This document shows positions 1-8,900 of a stretch of DNA of 64,000 bases, piece after piece (the first letter of the stretch is position 1; each line of letters begins with the position of its first letter). Both the position numbers and the translations under genes were made by a program. The notes beneath the pieces were generated by a model that was not told the origin of the DNA, did no database searches, and was given only the letters and a program-made list of their open reading frames with translations. Source of the stretch: Agrobacterium tumefaciens (GTDB lineage: Bacteria > Pseudomonadota > Alphaproteobacteria > Rhizobiales > Rhizobiaceae); contig NZ_CP039904.1 in the NCBI RefSeq assembly GCF_005221385.1, positions 1,104,501 to 1,168,500 on the forward strand, read 5' to 3'.

Positions 1-341
1 TTGCCGAAAACCGGCGGCTGGCTGCGCCCGCCAGTCTGGATGGTGGCATTACCTCTGCCTTGCAGGAGGATATTCTCACTCACGCCACGCCGGCTGCCGA
101 CAAGGCACTTTCCATCATCGCCAATCTCGAAACCATTCTTTCGATCGAGATCATGTGTGCGGCGCAGGCCTATGACATGCAGCCTGGAGAAGCCGGCATG
201 GCACCCGCCACCCACGCCCTCTACCGGCGTATTCGCGCAGACGTTCCCTTTTACCGCGATGACCGGCCGCTCAATTCTCTGCTTGCCATGGTGGAGAAGC
301 TGTTGCGTAACACGAGCGCCGGGATTGGGCACCTGTCATAA
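1..341 (+). CDS. Histidine/aromatic amino acid ammonia-lyase family protein, C-terminal part (5' end outside window)
   Basis: The open frame runs in from the left edge (first complete codon at base 3) and stops with TAA at 339-341. The visible 112 residues match the C-terminus of the HutH/PAL lyase family: an ENRRLAAPASLDG segment, then QEDILTHATPAADKA where histidine ammonia-lyases have a QEDHVSMG-type stretch, then the helix IEIMCAAQAYDM typical of the C-terminal helical bundle. The MIO-forming Ala-Ser-Gly lies upstream and cannot be checked. Family members remove ammonia from histidine or aromatic amino acids. The usual H-V-S-M after QED is replaced by I-L-T-H, so the substrate may not be histidine. 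Family assignment is fairly sure, substrate unknown. Confidence 0.7.
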   Translation, partial: AENRRLAAPASLDGGITSALQEDILTHATPAADKALSIIANLETILSIEIMCAAQAYDMQPGEAGMAPATHALYRRIRADVPFYRDDRPLNSLLAMVEKLLRNTSAGIGHLS

Positions 342-389
342 GCATCAGGGATGCGCCGCCGGTGATGAATTTATGCACCGGCGTCATAT

Positions 390-1289
390 TTAATCCAGCA
401 TCACCATATGTGCGGGCAGTTGGTCCTCGAAAAACTTCGAGAAAGTCGCGATGCGGGGCGGGAGCTTCTGGTAGGGCGGATAATAAAGCGTCAGCCAGAG
501 TTCCGGCGGCGACCAGCCGCGCAGAACATGTATCAGTCGGCCGCTGCGGATATGGTCGGCGATATGAAACCCCGGCAACATGGCCACCCCGGCACCATCC
601 GCCGCCAAATCTGCCAGAACCTCGCCATTATTGGCGCTGAATCTGCGACCGGCCGAAATCGTGATGCTCGATCCGCCATCCGACAGGACCCAGTTTTCCC
701 GCCGGCTTTCACCGCTATAGGCAAGGCAATCGTCGGGCGTCAGCTCGCCCGGATGTTCCATCTGCGTGAACCGGCTGCCCGGTGCCGCCACCAATATTCT
801 CGGCACGGCCCTGATCTTGCGCCAGATGGTGAATTTGTCTGATGGGGCTGACGAAATGCGGATCGCGAGATCGTAGTCGTCATCGACGATGTTGACCAAG
901 CCGTCGGACAGCGAAATCTCGAAGCACATTTTCGGGTACAGTTCCCGGAAACCAGAGAGAATCGGCGGCAGTACGGTTTTCCCGAGCCATGTCGGCGCGC
1001 TGATCCTCAGCCTTCCCTGATCGGCCTTGTGAGCATTCCTGACGTCGCGCCGGGCATTTTCGAGCGCTTCTATTGCCGGCTGAATCTGCGCGGCAAAAAC
1101 GGCTCCATCGGTCGTCAGCGATACCTGACGGGTCGTGCGGACAAACAATTGCACGCCGAGATCACATTCAAGCGCGGCAATGGCGCGGGTGACGGCTGCT
1201 GCCGTCATGCCCAGTTCACGGGCCACCTGCGCGAAGTTGCGCTTTTCGGCCGCCATCAGAAAGGTTTTGAGAGCTTTGTGGTCGTTCAT
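390..1289 (-). CDS. LysR-family transcriptional regulator
   Basis: A 299-residue protein of normal LTTR length. Residues 1-60 form the winged helix-turn-helix (LKTFLMAAEKRNFAQVA, then AAVTRAIAALE and the LFVRTTR wing). The rest fits the periplasmic-binding-like effector domain. It is transcribed away from the ring-cleaving dioxygenase gene at 1408, the classical LysR layout, so it probably controls that operon. The 118-bp gap contains a TTGCA-N9-TGCAA dyad. The motif TTGATGCAAT there recurs before the DoxX/MFS pair at 5.6 kb, suggesting a two-promoter regulon. Effector unknown. Confidence 0.9.
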   Translation of the reverse strand: MNDHKALKTFLMAAEKRNFAQVARELGMTAAAVTRAIAALECDLGVQLFVRTTRQVSLTTDGAVFAAQIQPAIEALENARRDVRNAHKADQGRLRISAPTWLGKTVLPPILSGFRELYPKMCFEISLSDGLVNIVDDDYDLAIRISSAPSDKFTIWRKIRAVPRILVAAPGSRFTQMEHPGELTPDDCLAYSGESRRENWVLSDGGSSITISAGRRFSANNGEVLADLAADGAGVAMLPGFHIADHIRSGRLIHVLRGWSPPELWLTLYYPPYQKLPPRIATFSKFFEDQLPAHMVMLD

Positions 1290-1329
1290 CTCTATTATTT
1301 CAAAAATCGCAATTCAGTAGCAAGAAATA

Positions 1330-1349
1330 TTGCAATTCCTTGATGCAAT
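1330..1349. promoter_or_regulatory. Candidate LysR operator between the divergent genes
   Basis: TTGCA (1330-1334) and TGCAA (1344-1348) form an interrupted dyad with a 9-base spacer, the general shape of a LysR box. The overlapping decamer TTGATGCAAT (1340-1349) is repeated exactly at 5644-5653. Assignment to the adjacent LysR protein is inference. Confidence 0.45.
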
Positions 1350-1407
1350 CAAGCGACGTATATCTTTGTCATCGAAACGGACACACAAACGAAGAGAGGC
1401 GCCGACG

Positions 1408-2340
1408 ATGATCAAGGATATCAAGGGCCTGCACCACGTTACCTCCATGGCGTCGGATGCGCTGCAGAACAACAGTTTTTTCACCGAAACGCTCGGCCTG
1501 CGCCGGGTGAAGAAGACGGTCAACTTTGATGAGCCCAGCGTCTATCACCTTTATTACGGTGATGAAACGGGATCGCCCGGCACGGTCATGACCTATTTTC
1601 CCTTCGCCCAGATGATGGCCGGTCGTCCCGGTGTCGGCGAAGTGGGCGAGACCCAGTTCTCCATTCCCAAGGGTGCGCTCGGCTTCTGGAAAGATCGTCT
1701 CATTGCCAAAGGCGCTACCGGAATTGAGGCCGACACGGTCTTCGGCGACAATCGCCTGCGCTTCACCGGTCCAGATGGCGACGGTCTCGCGCTGATCGAA
1801 ACGGGCGATGATGCACGTGCTGGCTGGCTGGCCGAGGGCATAACCGAAGATAATGCCATACGCGGTTTCACCGGTGCGCGTTTCAATCTTCATGATACGG
1901 CTGCAACCGAGGAACTTCTGCGTTTCATGGGTTATGAGCGGGCCGATGTTGAAGGAAACGTCACACGTTTCATTATTCCCGGTGGCAATGGAGCGGATAC
2001 GATCGATCTTGCAGCGCTGCCGAAGACACCCTTTGCCCGCCCGGGAGCCGGTTCGGTGCACCACATCGCCTTTGCGGTTGAAAACCGTGAAAAGCAGCTC
2101 GAAGTGCGCAAGGCGCTGATGGATACCGGCTATCAGGTGACCCCCGTCATCGACCGCGATTACTTCTGGGCGATCTATTTCCGCACCCCGGGCGGGATCC
2201 TGTTCGAGATCGCTACCAATGAACCCGGTTTCGACCGGGACGAGGATACAGCCCATCTTGGTGAGGCGCTCAAGCTGCCAAACCGGTATGAGCCGTTCCG
2301 CAACAAGATCGAGGCGAGCCTGGTTCCGCTCGCTGCTTAA
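1408..2340 (+). CDS. Glyoxalase-fold (VOC) ring-cleaving dioxygenase
   Basis: 310 residues. The ATG at 1408 is chosen because a purine-rich ribosome site (GAAGAGAGG) precedes it and the protein then starts with the family's MIKDIKGLHHVT. It contains two VOC modules: N-terminal module with GLHHVT and the HLYYGDETGSPGTVMTYF strand, C-terminal module with SVHHIAFAV and GGILFEIAT, supplying His, His and Glu metal ligands. This is the pattern of Fe(II) dioxygenases of the PcpA/MhqO/LinE type, which open hydroquinone or related rings. It is the first gene of a run with a cysteine hydrolase, XapX protein and amidohydrolase, behind a divergent LysR. Substrate is inferred only to be a hydroquinone-like aromatic. 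Confidence 0.85.
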   Translation: MIKDIKGLHHVTSMASDALQNNSFFTETLGLRRVKKTVNFDEPSVYHLYYGDETGSPGTVMTYFPFAQMMAGRPGVGEVGETQFSIPKGALGFWKDRLIAKGATGIEADTVFGDNRLRFTGPDGDGLALIETGDDARAGWLAEGITEDNAIRGFTGARFNLHDTAATEELLRFMGYERADVEGNVTRFIIPGGNGADTIDLAALPKTPFARPGAGSVHHIAFAVENREKQLEVRKALMDTGYQVTPVIDRDYFWAIYFRTPGGILFEIATNEPGFDRDEDTAHLGEALKLPNRYEPFRNKIEASLVPLAA

Positions 2341-2483
2341 GACGGACCGCTGATCCGAACCGACTGACAGATATACATCCACGCCCTTCAAAGACGGCTG
2401 CCCGCGCCGGGCAGCCCACCGGCGAAGCCTTGTCAATTTCCACCGCCGTAGATCGGCAATCACCACCTGAACGGAGAACGAAA

Positions 2484-3176
2484 ATGTCCAAGCTCGAAGT
2501 CCTTACCCCCGCCAACAGCCAGTTGATCTTCATCGACCAGCAGCCGCAGATGGCTTTCGGCGTGCAATCGATCGATCGTCAGACCCTGAAGAACAATGTT
2601 GTCGGCCTCGCCAAGGCCGCCCGGATATTCAATATCCCGACGACCATCACGACGGTCGAAACGGAAAGCTTCTCCGGCAACACCTTCCCGGAATTGCTCG
2701 CGGTTTTTCCGGAGAACGATATCCTCGAGCGCACCTCGATGAATTCCTGGGATGACCAGAATGTCCGTGACGCCCTGGCTAAGAACGCCGCCGGCGGCCG
2801 AAGGAAGATCGTCGTTTCTGGTCTCTGGACGGAAGTCTGCAACACCACCTTCGCGCTCTCGGCGCTTCACGATGTTGCGGATTACGAGATCTACATGGTG
2901 GCGGATGCCTCCGGTGGCACCTCTGTCGATGCGCATAAATATGCGATGGATCGCATGGTGCAGGCTGGCATCATCCCGGTCACCTGGCAGCAGGTGCTGC
3001 TTGAATGGCAACGCGACTGGGCACGCAAGGAAACCTATGACGCCGTCACCTCGCTGGTGAAGGAACATTCCGGCGCCTACGGCATGGGCATCGACTATGC
3101 CGTCACCCATGTCCATGGCGGTGCAGAGCGCGTCAAACACGGCAAGCGCATCGGCCCGAACCCAGCCCAAAAATAA
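2484..3176 (+). CDS. Isochorismatase-like cysteine hydrolase (YcaC type)
   Basis: 230 residues. ATG 2484 follows ACGGAGAACG; an upstream in-frame ATG at 2430 lacks such a site. The sequence has the isochorismatase fold: IFIDQQPQMAF (catalytic Asp near residue 17), SMNSWDD, and VSGLWTEVC with the nucleophilic Cys. The layout resembles E. coli YcaC, a hydrolase of unknown substrate. The canonical active-site Lys is not obvious at the usual position. The gene lies 143 bp after the dioxygenase and probably shares its transcript. It may hydrolyse an amide or ester product of the pathway; this is inference. Confidence 0.85.
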   Translation: MSKLEVLTPANSQLIFIDQQPQMAFGVQSIDRQTLKNNVVGLAKAARIFNIPTTITTVETESFSGNTFPELLAVFPENDILERTSMNSWDDQNVRDALAKNAAGGRRKIVVSGLWTEVCNTTFALSALHDVADYEIYMVADASGGTSVDAHKYAMDRMVQAGIIPVTWQQVLLEWQRDWARKETYDAVTSLVKEHSGAYGMGIDYAVTHVHGGAERVKHGKRIGPNPAQK

Positions 3177-3248
3177 GCTTTCAACCGCGCCGCACCGGAA
3201 GGATCGATGTCCCGTCCGGTGCGGCTTTCATCCATCTAGGAGGTTCCC

Positions 3249-3539
3249 ATGAAAGTCTATCTTCTGTCGCTTGGCGCCGGCCTGCTGGTCGGCATTGTTT
3301 ACAGCCTGCTCAATGTGCGTTCACCTGCACCGCCCATCATCGCGCTTGTCGGCCTGCTTGGCATATTGCTCGGCGAACAGGTCATTCCTTTTGCAAGGTC
3401 GATCATCGGCAAGGAGCCGGCCGCCGTTTCGTGGATCAACCAGATCAAGCCGCATATGTTCGGCCATATGCCAAAGGGCAGCGGAGAGACCGTGGATCTC
3501 GCCAGGGCGAAACAGCCTGCGGATGGGGAGAGAAGCTGA
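3249..3539 (+). CDS. XapX domain-containing small membrane protein
   Basis: 96 residues, strong ribosome site (CTAGGAGG) 6 bases before the ATG. The first 55 residues form two membrane helices with the XapX (DUF1427) signature: LLSLGAGLLVGIVYSLLNVRSPAPP followed by a GLLGILLGEQ helix (given here only in part). The remaining 40 residues are a polar tail. The family has no established biochemical role. The stop TGA overlaps the ATG of the next gene by one base, so the two are translationally coupled; XapX genes often lie next to amidohydrolase or aromatic catabolism genes, which fits this context. Confidence 0.85.
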   Translation: MKVYLLSLGAGLLVGIVYSLLNVRSPAPPIIALVGLLGILLGEQVIPFARSIIGKEPAAVSWINQIKPHMFGHMPKGSGETVDLARAKQPADGERS

Positions 3540-5521
3540 TGCCAACGCGACGCACTTTTCTTGGCGCGGCATCGAGCCTTGCCTTTCCGCATCTCTTTTC
3601 ACCGGCCAATGCCGCTGATCCCATTCAGACCGGAGCCTATTCCATGTATCCCGACACCATTCTTCACAATGGCCGCCTGACGACGCTTGATCGCGGCAAT
3701 CCAAATGCAACGGCAGTTGCCATCAAGGATGGTCTGTTCGTGGACGTGGGAACCGATGCCGATGTCATGGCACTCGCCGGGCCGGGGACGAAAATCATCG
3801 ATCTGAAGGGCAAACGCGTGCTGCCCGGCCTCATCGACAATCACACCCACGTCGTTCGCGGCGGTTTGAACTTCAACATGGAACTGCGCTGGGATGGCGT
3901 GCGCTCGCTGGCGGACGCCATGGACATGCTCAAACGGCAGGTGGCGATCACGCCCGCCCCGCAATGGGTGCGCGTCGTTGGCGGCTTCACCGAGCATCAA
4001 TTCGTCGAAAAGCGCCTGCCGACCATTGAGGAAATCAATGCGGTGGCGCCCGACACGCCGGTCTTCCTGCTGCATCTCTATGATCGGGCGCTGCTGAATG
4101 GCGCAGCCCTTCGCGCCGTTGGTTATACGCGGGATACACCGAACCCGCCCGGCGGCGAGATCACCCGCGATGCGAACGGCAATCCCACGGGCATGCTGCT
4201 TGCCAAACCAAATGCCGGTATCCTCTATTCGACGCTCGCCAAGGGACCGAAGCTGCCGTTCGATTATCAGGTCAACTCCACCCGCCACTTCATGCGTGAG
4301 TTGAACCGGCTGGGTGTGACCGGCGTGATCGATGCGGGTGGTGGCTTCCAGAATTACCCTGATGATTATGAGGTCATCCAGAAGCTCTCCGATGAAGGCC
4401 AGATGACCGTGCGTCTCGCCTACAACCTCTTCACGCAGAAGCCCAAGCACGAAAAGGAGGATTTCCTCAACTGGACCTCTTCGGTCAAATACAAGCAGGG
4501 CAATGACTATTTCCGGCACAATGGCGCAGGTGAGATGCTGGTTTTTTCCGCTGCCGATTTCGAGGATTTCCGCCAGCCGCGACCGGACATGCCGCCGGAA
4601 ATGGAGGGCGAACTCGAAGAGGTCGTGCGGGTTCTCGCGGAAAACCGCTGGCCCTGGCGTCTGCATGCCACCTATGACGAGACAATCTCGCGGGCGCTTG
4701 ATGTCTTCGAAAAGGTCAACCGGGACATTCCGCTTGAAGGTCTGAACTGGTTCTTCGATCATGCTGAGACCATTTCTGATCGTTCGATCGACCGTATTGC
4801 AGCGCTTGGCGGCGGCATCGCCACCCAGCACCGCATGGCCTATCAGGGCGAATACTTCGTCGAACGTTATGGACAGGGAGTTGCCGAGGCGACGCCGCCG
4901 ATCAGGAAAATGCTCGACAATGGCGTCAATGTCTCTGCCGGTACCGATGCCACCCGTGTCGCCTCTTACAATCCATGGGTGTCCCTTTCGTGGATGGTAA
5001 CCGGCAAGACGGTGGGCGGCATGCAGCTTTATCCACGCGCCAATTGCCTTGACCGCGAAACGGCGCTGCGCATGTGGACCGAAAAAGTCACCTGGTTCTC
5101 GAACGAAGAGGGCAAAAAGGGCCGCATCGAAAAAGGCCAGTTCGCCGATCTGGTGGTGCCGGACAAGGATTATTTTTCCTGCGCCGAAGACGAAATCTCC
5201 TTCCTCACCTCCGAGCTGACCATGGTCGGCGGCAAGATCGTCTATGGTGCCGGCGACTTCAAGGCGCTTGATGAGAACGACGTGCCCCCGGCCATGCCGG
5301 ACTGGTCGCCGGTTCGCGCTTTCGGCGGTTATGCCGCCTGGGGTGAGCCGCAAGGGGCTGGAAAGAACTCGTTGCGACGCGCGGCAATCACGTCCTGCGG
5401 CTGCGCCAGCGATTGCGGCGTTCATGGACATGACCATGCCGGAGCATGGACATCGAAGCTGCCAATCGCCGATCTGAAGGGCTTCTTCGGAGCGCTCGGC
5501 TGCTCATGCTGGGCGGTTTAA
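3539..5521 (+). CDS. Tat-exported amidohydrolase (YtcJ-like)
   Basis: 660 residues starting at the ATG that overlaps the XapX stop. Residues 1-26 are a Tat signal (PTRRTFLGAASSLAF then ANAA). The body matches YtcJ-type amidohydrolases: TILHNGRLTTLDRGNP, LPGLIDNHTHV with the metal-binding HTH pair, a His in FFDHAE, and SAGTDATR with the late Asp, indicating a metal-dependent TIM-barrel hydrolase in the periplasm. The last 60 residues carry an unusual tail with a CGCASDCGVHGHDHAG stretch and final CSC, rich in Cys and His, which could bind metal. Substrate unknown. Probably the last gene of the 1408-5521 operon. Confidence 0.85.
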   Translation: MPTRRTFLGAASSLAFPHLFSPANAADPIQTGAYSMYPDTILHNGRLTTLDRGNPNATAVAIKDGLFVDVGTDADVMALAGPGTKIIDLKGKRVLPGLIDNHTHVVRGGLNFNMELRWDGVRSLADAMDMLKRQVAITPAPQWVRVVGGFTEHQFVEKRLPTIEEINAVAPDTPVFLLHLYDRALLNGAALRAVGYTRDTPNPPGGEITRDANGNPTGMLLAKPNAGILYSTLAKGPKLPFDYQVNSTRHFMRELNRLGVTGVIDAGGGFQNYPDDYEVIQKLSDEGQMTVRLAYNLFTQKPKHEKEDFLNWTSSVKYKQGNDYFRHNGAGEMLVFSAADFEDFRQPRPDMPPEMEGELEEVVRVLAENRWPWRLHATYDETISRALDVFEKVNRDIPLEGLNWFFDHAETISDRSIDRIAALGGGIATQHRMAYQGEYFVERYGQGVAEATPPIRKMLDNGVNVSAGTDATRVASYNPWVSLSWMVTGKTVGGMQLYPRANCLDRETALRMWTEKVTWFSNEEGKKGRIEKGQFADLVVPDKDYFSCAEDEISFLTSELTMVGGKIVYGAGDFKALDENDVPPAMPDWSPVRAFGGYAAWGEPQGAGKNSLRRAAITSCGCASDCGVHGHDHAGAWTSKLPIADLKGFFGALGCSCWAV

Positions 5522-5614
5522 GCCCGACCGTGTGAATGTCAGGCCGACCAAGCGGGCAGCGTATTGCCGCTGCCCGCATCCAACGCGAAGGAAGTCCTCT
5601 CAGGCGGGCTAATG

Positions 5615-5653
5615 TTGCGAATTATGCAATTATATCGAAACTATTGATGCAAT
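5615..5653. promoter_or_regulatory. Candidate second LysR-type operator upstream of doxX
   Basis: A TTGC-N7-GCAA dyad (5615-5629) is followed by TTGATGCAAT (5644-5653), identical to the decamer at 1340-1349 next to the LysR gene. It lies about 90 bp before the DoxX start. This suggests that the LysR protein controls both transcription units; not tested. Confidence 0.4.
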
Positions 5654-5741
5654 TGTTGGCGATAATTGTTTCAGCCAATATCGCTCCATCAGATGAACGC
5701 AACGCCGCTCGAAGCGAGCGGCCAGGCCGCAGGAGCAGACA

Positions 5742-6182
5742 ATGACCAAACCATCTTCAACACTTCGCCTTCACGGGTTGCTTGCAGATATCGTTGCCGC
5801 GCCCGTCACACGAACCCTTGCGCTTCTGGCGCTTTGCTCGGCGTATATTCAGGGGCCGCTGACCAAGATCTTCGACTTTCCCGGTGCGATTGCCGAGATG
5901 AACCATTTCGGCCTTCATCCGGCTGCGGTTTTTGCCGTTGTCGTCATCGTGTTCGAGCTTGCCGCCTCGGCCATGGTGGTTTCCGGCTTTCTGCGCTGGG
6001 CAGGCGCTCTGGCGCTTGCGGGCTTCACGCTTCTGGCCACCTTCATTGCTCTTCGGTTCTGGGAAATGGCGCCCGGCATGGATCGCATGATGGCCACCAA
6101 CGCCTTCTTCGAACATCTCGGTCTGGCTGGCGCCTTTGTTATCGTTGCCGCAATCGATCTCACGAAAGGAACAGGCAAATGA
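5742..6182 (+). CDS. DoxX-family membrane protein
   Basis: 146 residues, ATG preceded by AGGAGCAGACA. Four hydrophobic helices are visible (about residues 20-40, 57-82, 85-106 and 122-140), with the DoxX-type start LALLALCSAYIQGPLTKIFDF. DoxX proteins are small inner-membrane proteins linked to redox or quinone metabolism, with no uniform function. The stop codon overlaps the next ATG by four bases (ATGA), so it is co-translated with the MFS exporter. Being next to a candidate quinol dioxygenase supports a role in aromatic or oxidative stress, as inference. Confidence 0.85.
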   Translation: MTKPSSTLRLHGLLADIVAAPVTRTLALLALCSAYIQGPLTKIFDFPGAIAEMNHFGLHPAAVFAVVVIVFELAASAMVVSGFLRWAGALALAGFTLLATFIALRFWEMAPGMDRMMATNAFFEHLGLAGAFVIVAAIDLTKGTGK

Positions 6183-7777
6183 GTGCCGCAAAATCCTCCA
6201 CGAGCAGCTTTGCTCCTCTTGCACAGCCGGTTTTTGCCGTCCTCTGGGCCGCAACCGTGCTTGGCAATACCGGCAGTTTCATGCGCGATGTCGCCAGTTC
6301 GTGGCTGATGACCGATCTTTCGGCCTCGCCGGCGGCAGTCGCCATGGTTCAGGCGGCGGGAACCCTGCCGATCTTTCTGCTGGCGATCCCGGCCGGCGTG
6401 CTGACGGATATTCTCGACCGTCGTAAATTTTTGATTGCGGTCCAGCTGCTGCTGGCCTCTGTCAGTCTCACCCTCATGGTCCTCGCCCATACCGGATTAT
6501 TGTCCGTCAGTGCCCTGATCGGCCTCACTTTCCTCGGCGGCATCGGTGCGGCGCTGATGGGGCCGACCTGGCAGGCCATCGTGCCGGAACTGGTGAAACG
6601 CGAGGACATCAAGAGCGCCGTCGCGCTCAATTCGCTGGGCATCAATATCGCCCGTTCCATTGGTCCTGCGGTTGGCGGCATATTGCTTGCTGCCTTTGGT
6701 GCGGCCGTTACCTACGGTGCAGATGTCGCAAGTTACTTTGTTGTCATCGCGGCGCTCTTGTGGTGGCCACGGGCGAAGAACGCCAATGATGCGTTGGCGG
6801 AAGGTTTCTCTGGTGCATTCCGGGCTGGTCTTCGTTACACGCGCGCCAGCCGTCCCCTGCATGTCGTCCTGCTGCGGGCTGCGATCTTCTTTGCATTCGC
6901 CAGTGCCGTCTGGGCGCTGTTGCCACTGGTCGCACGGCAATTGCTCGGCGGAGATGCCAGCTTTTATGGCATTCTGCTCGGTGCGGTCGGTGCGGGCGCG
7001 ATTGGCGGCGCGTTGATCATGCCGAAACTGCGCGCCCGCTTTGATGCCGATGCTCTGCTTCTGGGGGCTGCTGTCATTACCGCGCTCGTCATGGCCGGCC
7101 TGTCGTTTGCTCCGCCCAAGTGGCTGGCCATCGTCATCCTGCTGTTTCTCGGTGGCGCATGGATCACGGCGCTGACGACGTTGAATGGCGCGGCCCAGGC
7201 CATTCTGCCGAACTGGGTGCGTGGCCGTGGGCTGGCGGTCTATCTTACCGTCTTCAACGGGGCGATGACGGCGGGCAGCATCGGTTGGGGTGCCGTTGGC
7301 GAAGCGGCAGGCGTGCCCGGAACGCTGCTGATCGGCGCTGCTGGTCTGTTTATCGCCGGTCTTGTCATGCACCGCCTGAAATTGCCTGCCGGCGACGCGG
7401 ATATGGTGCCGTCCAACCATTGGCCGGAGCCGCTCGTTGCCGAGCCTGTGGCCCATGACCGTGGCCCGGTCCTGATCCTGATCGAATACAACGTCGAAAA
7501 GCATCACCGCAGCGCGTTCCTGCACGCATTGGATGAGCTTTCACAGGAGCGCCGGCGCGATGGTGCCTACGGCTGGGGTGTCACCGAGGACTCCGCCGAT
7601 CCGCAGAAGATCGTTGAATGGTTCATGGTGGAATCCTGGGCGGAGCATCTGCGCCAGCATAAACGGGTCTCCAATGCCGACGCGGACTTGCAGGGCAAGG
7701 TACTTGCCTATCACTCGGGAATGGCAAGACCGGTCGTGCGGCACTTCCTCACGATCAATCGTCCGGGGAAAGCATAA
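6179..7777 (+). CDS. MFS exporter (EntS-like) with C-terminal monooxygenase-like domain
   Basis: 532 residues beginning at the ATG within the ATGA overlap with doxX; the frame is open upstream to 5666, but that stretch is covered by doxX. Residues 10-410 form about 12 membrane helices with the MFS_3/EntS pattern (LGNTGSFMRDVASSWLM, DILDRRKFL loop, GPTWQAIVPELV). Residues 430-532 are a soluble domain (LILIEYNVEKHHRSAFLHAL, then WFMVESWAEHLRQHKR) resembling the antibiotic biosynthesis monooxygenase fold found fused to some MFS_3 transporters. Likely exports a small organic compound. A strong terminator follows. Confidence 0.88.
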   Translation: MSAAKSSTSSFAPLAQPVFAVLWAATVLGNTGSFMRDVASSWLMTDLSASPAAVAMVQAAGTLPIFLLAIPAGVLTDILDRRKFLIAVQLLLASVSLTLMVLAHTGLLSVSALIGLTFLGGIGAALMGPTWQAIVPELVKREDIKSAVALNSLGINIARSIGPAVGGILLAAFGAAVTYGADVASYFVVIAALLWWPRAKNANDALAEGFSGAFRAGLRYTRASRPLHVVLLRAAIFFAFASAVWALLPLVARQLLGGDASFYGILLGAVGAGAIGGALIMPKLRARFDADALLLGAAVITALVMAGLSFAPPKWLAIVILLFLGGAWITALTTLNGAAQAILPNWVRGRGLAVYLTVFNGAMTAGSIGWGAVGEAAGVPGTLLIGAAGLFIAGLVMHRLKLPAGDADMVPSNHWPEPLVAEPVAHDRGPVLILIEYNVEKHHRSAFLHALDELSQERRRDGAYGWGVTEDSADPQKIVEWFMVESWAEHLRQHKRVSNADADLQGKVLAYHSGMARPVVRHFLTINRPGKA

Positions 7778-7780
7778 AGC

Positions 7781-7808
7781 GAAAAAGGGGCCGATTGGCC
7801 CCTTTTTC
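7781..7808. terminator. Bidirectional rho-independent terminator
   Basis: GAAAAAGGGGCC and GGCCCCTTTTTC are perfectly complementary 12-base arms around a GATT loop. The T-run on one side and A-run on the other serve both the MFS gene and the convergent gene ending at 7833. Confidence 0.9.
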
Positions 7809-7832
7809 ATTGCTGCGGTAACCAACCGCGGG

Positions 7833-8615
7833 CTATTTTGTGATCCGCTCAAGAACACGGCTCAACGCTCCTTTCAGCGCATTGGAGCCGCCATTACGGT
7901 CAAAATCCTGCAAAACCTGTTCGTTGAGCCCGCCTTTGGTGGCAAATTCACCGCTGAGATCAAGGAAACTGGTGTCTCTGTCAGTGAGCTGGGCCACTTC
8001 GGAAAGACCAGCGAAGAGCGGGGCGAGATAGGCGCGACCCTTTTCTTCCGGCAAGCCATTTTCAGCCAGCCATTCGGTCGTATGCTGCATGATGCCGAAA
8101 TAGGTGGCCATCAGGGCACTCGCGGCAGCGAGAAGATCGTATTCCGCCTTCGTCTCGCATTCGACCGCATTGCCAAGGCTATTAAAAATTGCCGATGTAT
8201 CGGCATCCGGCGGATAGACGGCTGTGACACCCCTGCGCCGTGCGACAAAAGGCAGGGGAATCGCCTGCGTAAGGCTGACATCCGCGCCGATCCAGTCGAA
8301 AAGCGCTTCGCGGCTGGTTGCGGCAACGACGCTGATGACCTTCTGTCCGTTCCGGAAACGCAATGGGCGGATGACGTCTTCGGCAATCTGCGGCCGAATT
8401 GCCAAGACGACGGTATGGCACCCGTCGATGATCGCCTGATTGTCGCCGGTAACGATCACCTGCAGGAAATCGGCGGCGAGCCTGGCCGAAATATCCGCGT
8501 TGCGCGCTGAAACCATGACATGCGGCACGGCCGCCGGCTTCAGGAGCAGGCCCCGCACCATCGCGTCGGTGATCGCTCCGGTTCCGATAAAACCGATTTT
8601 CTGGGGAAGGGGCAT
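7833..8615 (-). CDS. proC: Pyrroline-5-carboxylate reductase-like dehydrogenase
   Basis: 260 residues, slightly short for ProC (about 270). The N-terminus has the NAD(P)-binding GFIGTGAITDAMVRGL motif, followed by VVLAIRPQ and the family's VISVVAA segment. The C-terminal helical half carries the substrate region (KGGLNEQVLQDF in place of the usual SPGGTT motif). ProC reduces 1-pyrroline-5-carboxylate to proline. The altered C-terminal motif suggests this may be a paralogue rather than the housekeeping enzyme. A GGAG site precedes the ATG. It is a single gene, convergent with the MFS gene. Confidence 0.75.
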   Translation of the reverse strand: MPLPQKIGFIGTGAITDAMVRGLLLKPAAVPHVMVSARNADISARLAADFLQVIVTGDNQAIIDGCHTVVLAIRPQIAEDVIRPLRFRNGQKVISVVAATSREALFDWIGADVSLTQAIPLPFVARRRGVTAVYPPDADTSAIFNSLGNAVECETKAEYDLLAAASALMATYFGIMQHTTEWLAENGLPEEKGRAYLAPLFAGLSEVAQLTDRDTSFLDLSGEFATKGGLNEQVLQDFDRNGGSNALKGALSRVLERITK

Positions 8616-8900
8616 GATGACTCCACGTCGGCAGGGGGCCAGATCGGCCGTGTTTTACGCAGGATGGTGATGATTGTTCCAGACTGGTGATGAGACATTG
8701 GGCCAGAAAACTGGTCTGTCGGCAATGTTAATTTTTTTTCCGCATCCGCCGGCAGGACGTAAACGTGCTCCGCATCAGACGCTTAGCAGCAATCTGATTT
8801 TCCTTCTATTTTAGCATCTTATCCCGATCAGTTTTGCACTTTGAAGCAAGATTTTCGTGAGCACCCGGTGCCGATTGGCCAAAATATTTCACTTGATATT
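8616..8900. other. Intergenic region without recognised gene
   Basis: The divergent gap between proC and the RND operon (8616-8984, 369 bp). Apart from the operator at 8901-8920 and promoter space for both genes, no credible coding frame or RNA gene was recognised. The stretch around 8720-8840 is AT-richer than its surroundings. Confidence 0.5.

Noticed and set aside
3599..5437. Long open frame on the minus strand opposite the amidohydrolase gene (about 610 codons).
   Set aside because: It is antisense to a clearly recognisable enzyme, has no family-like motifs, and arises from the high-GC codon pattern.
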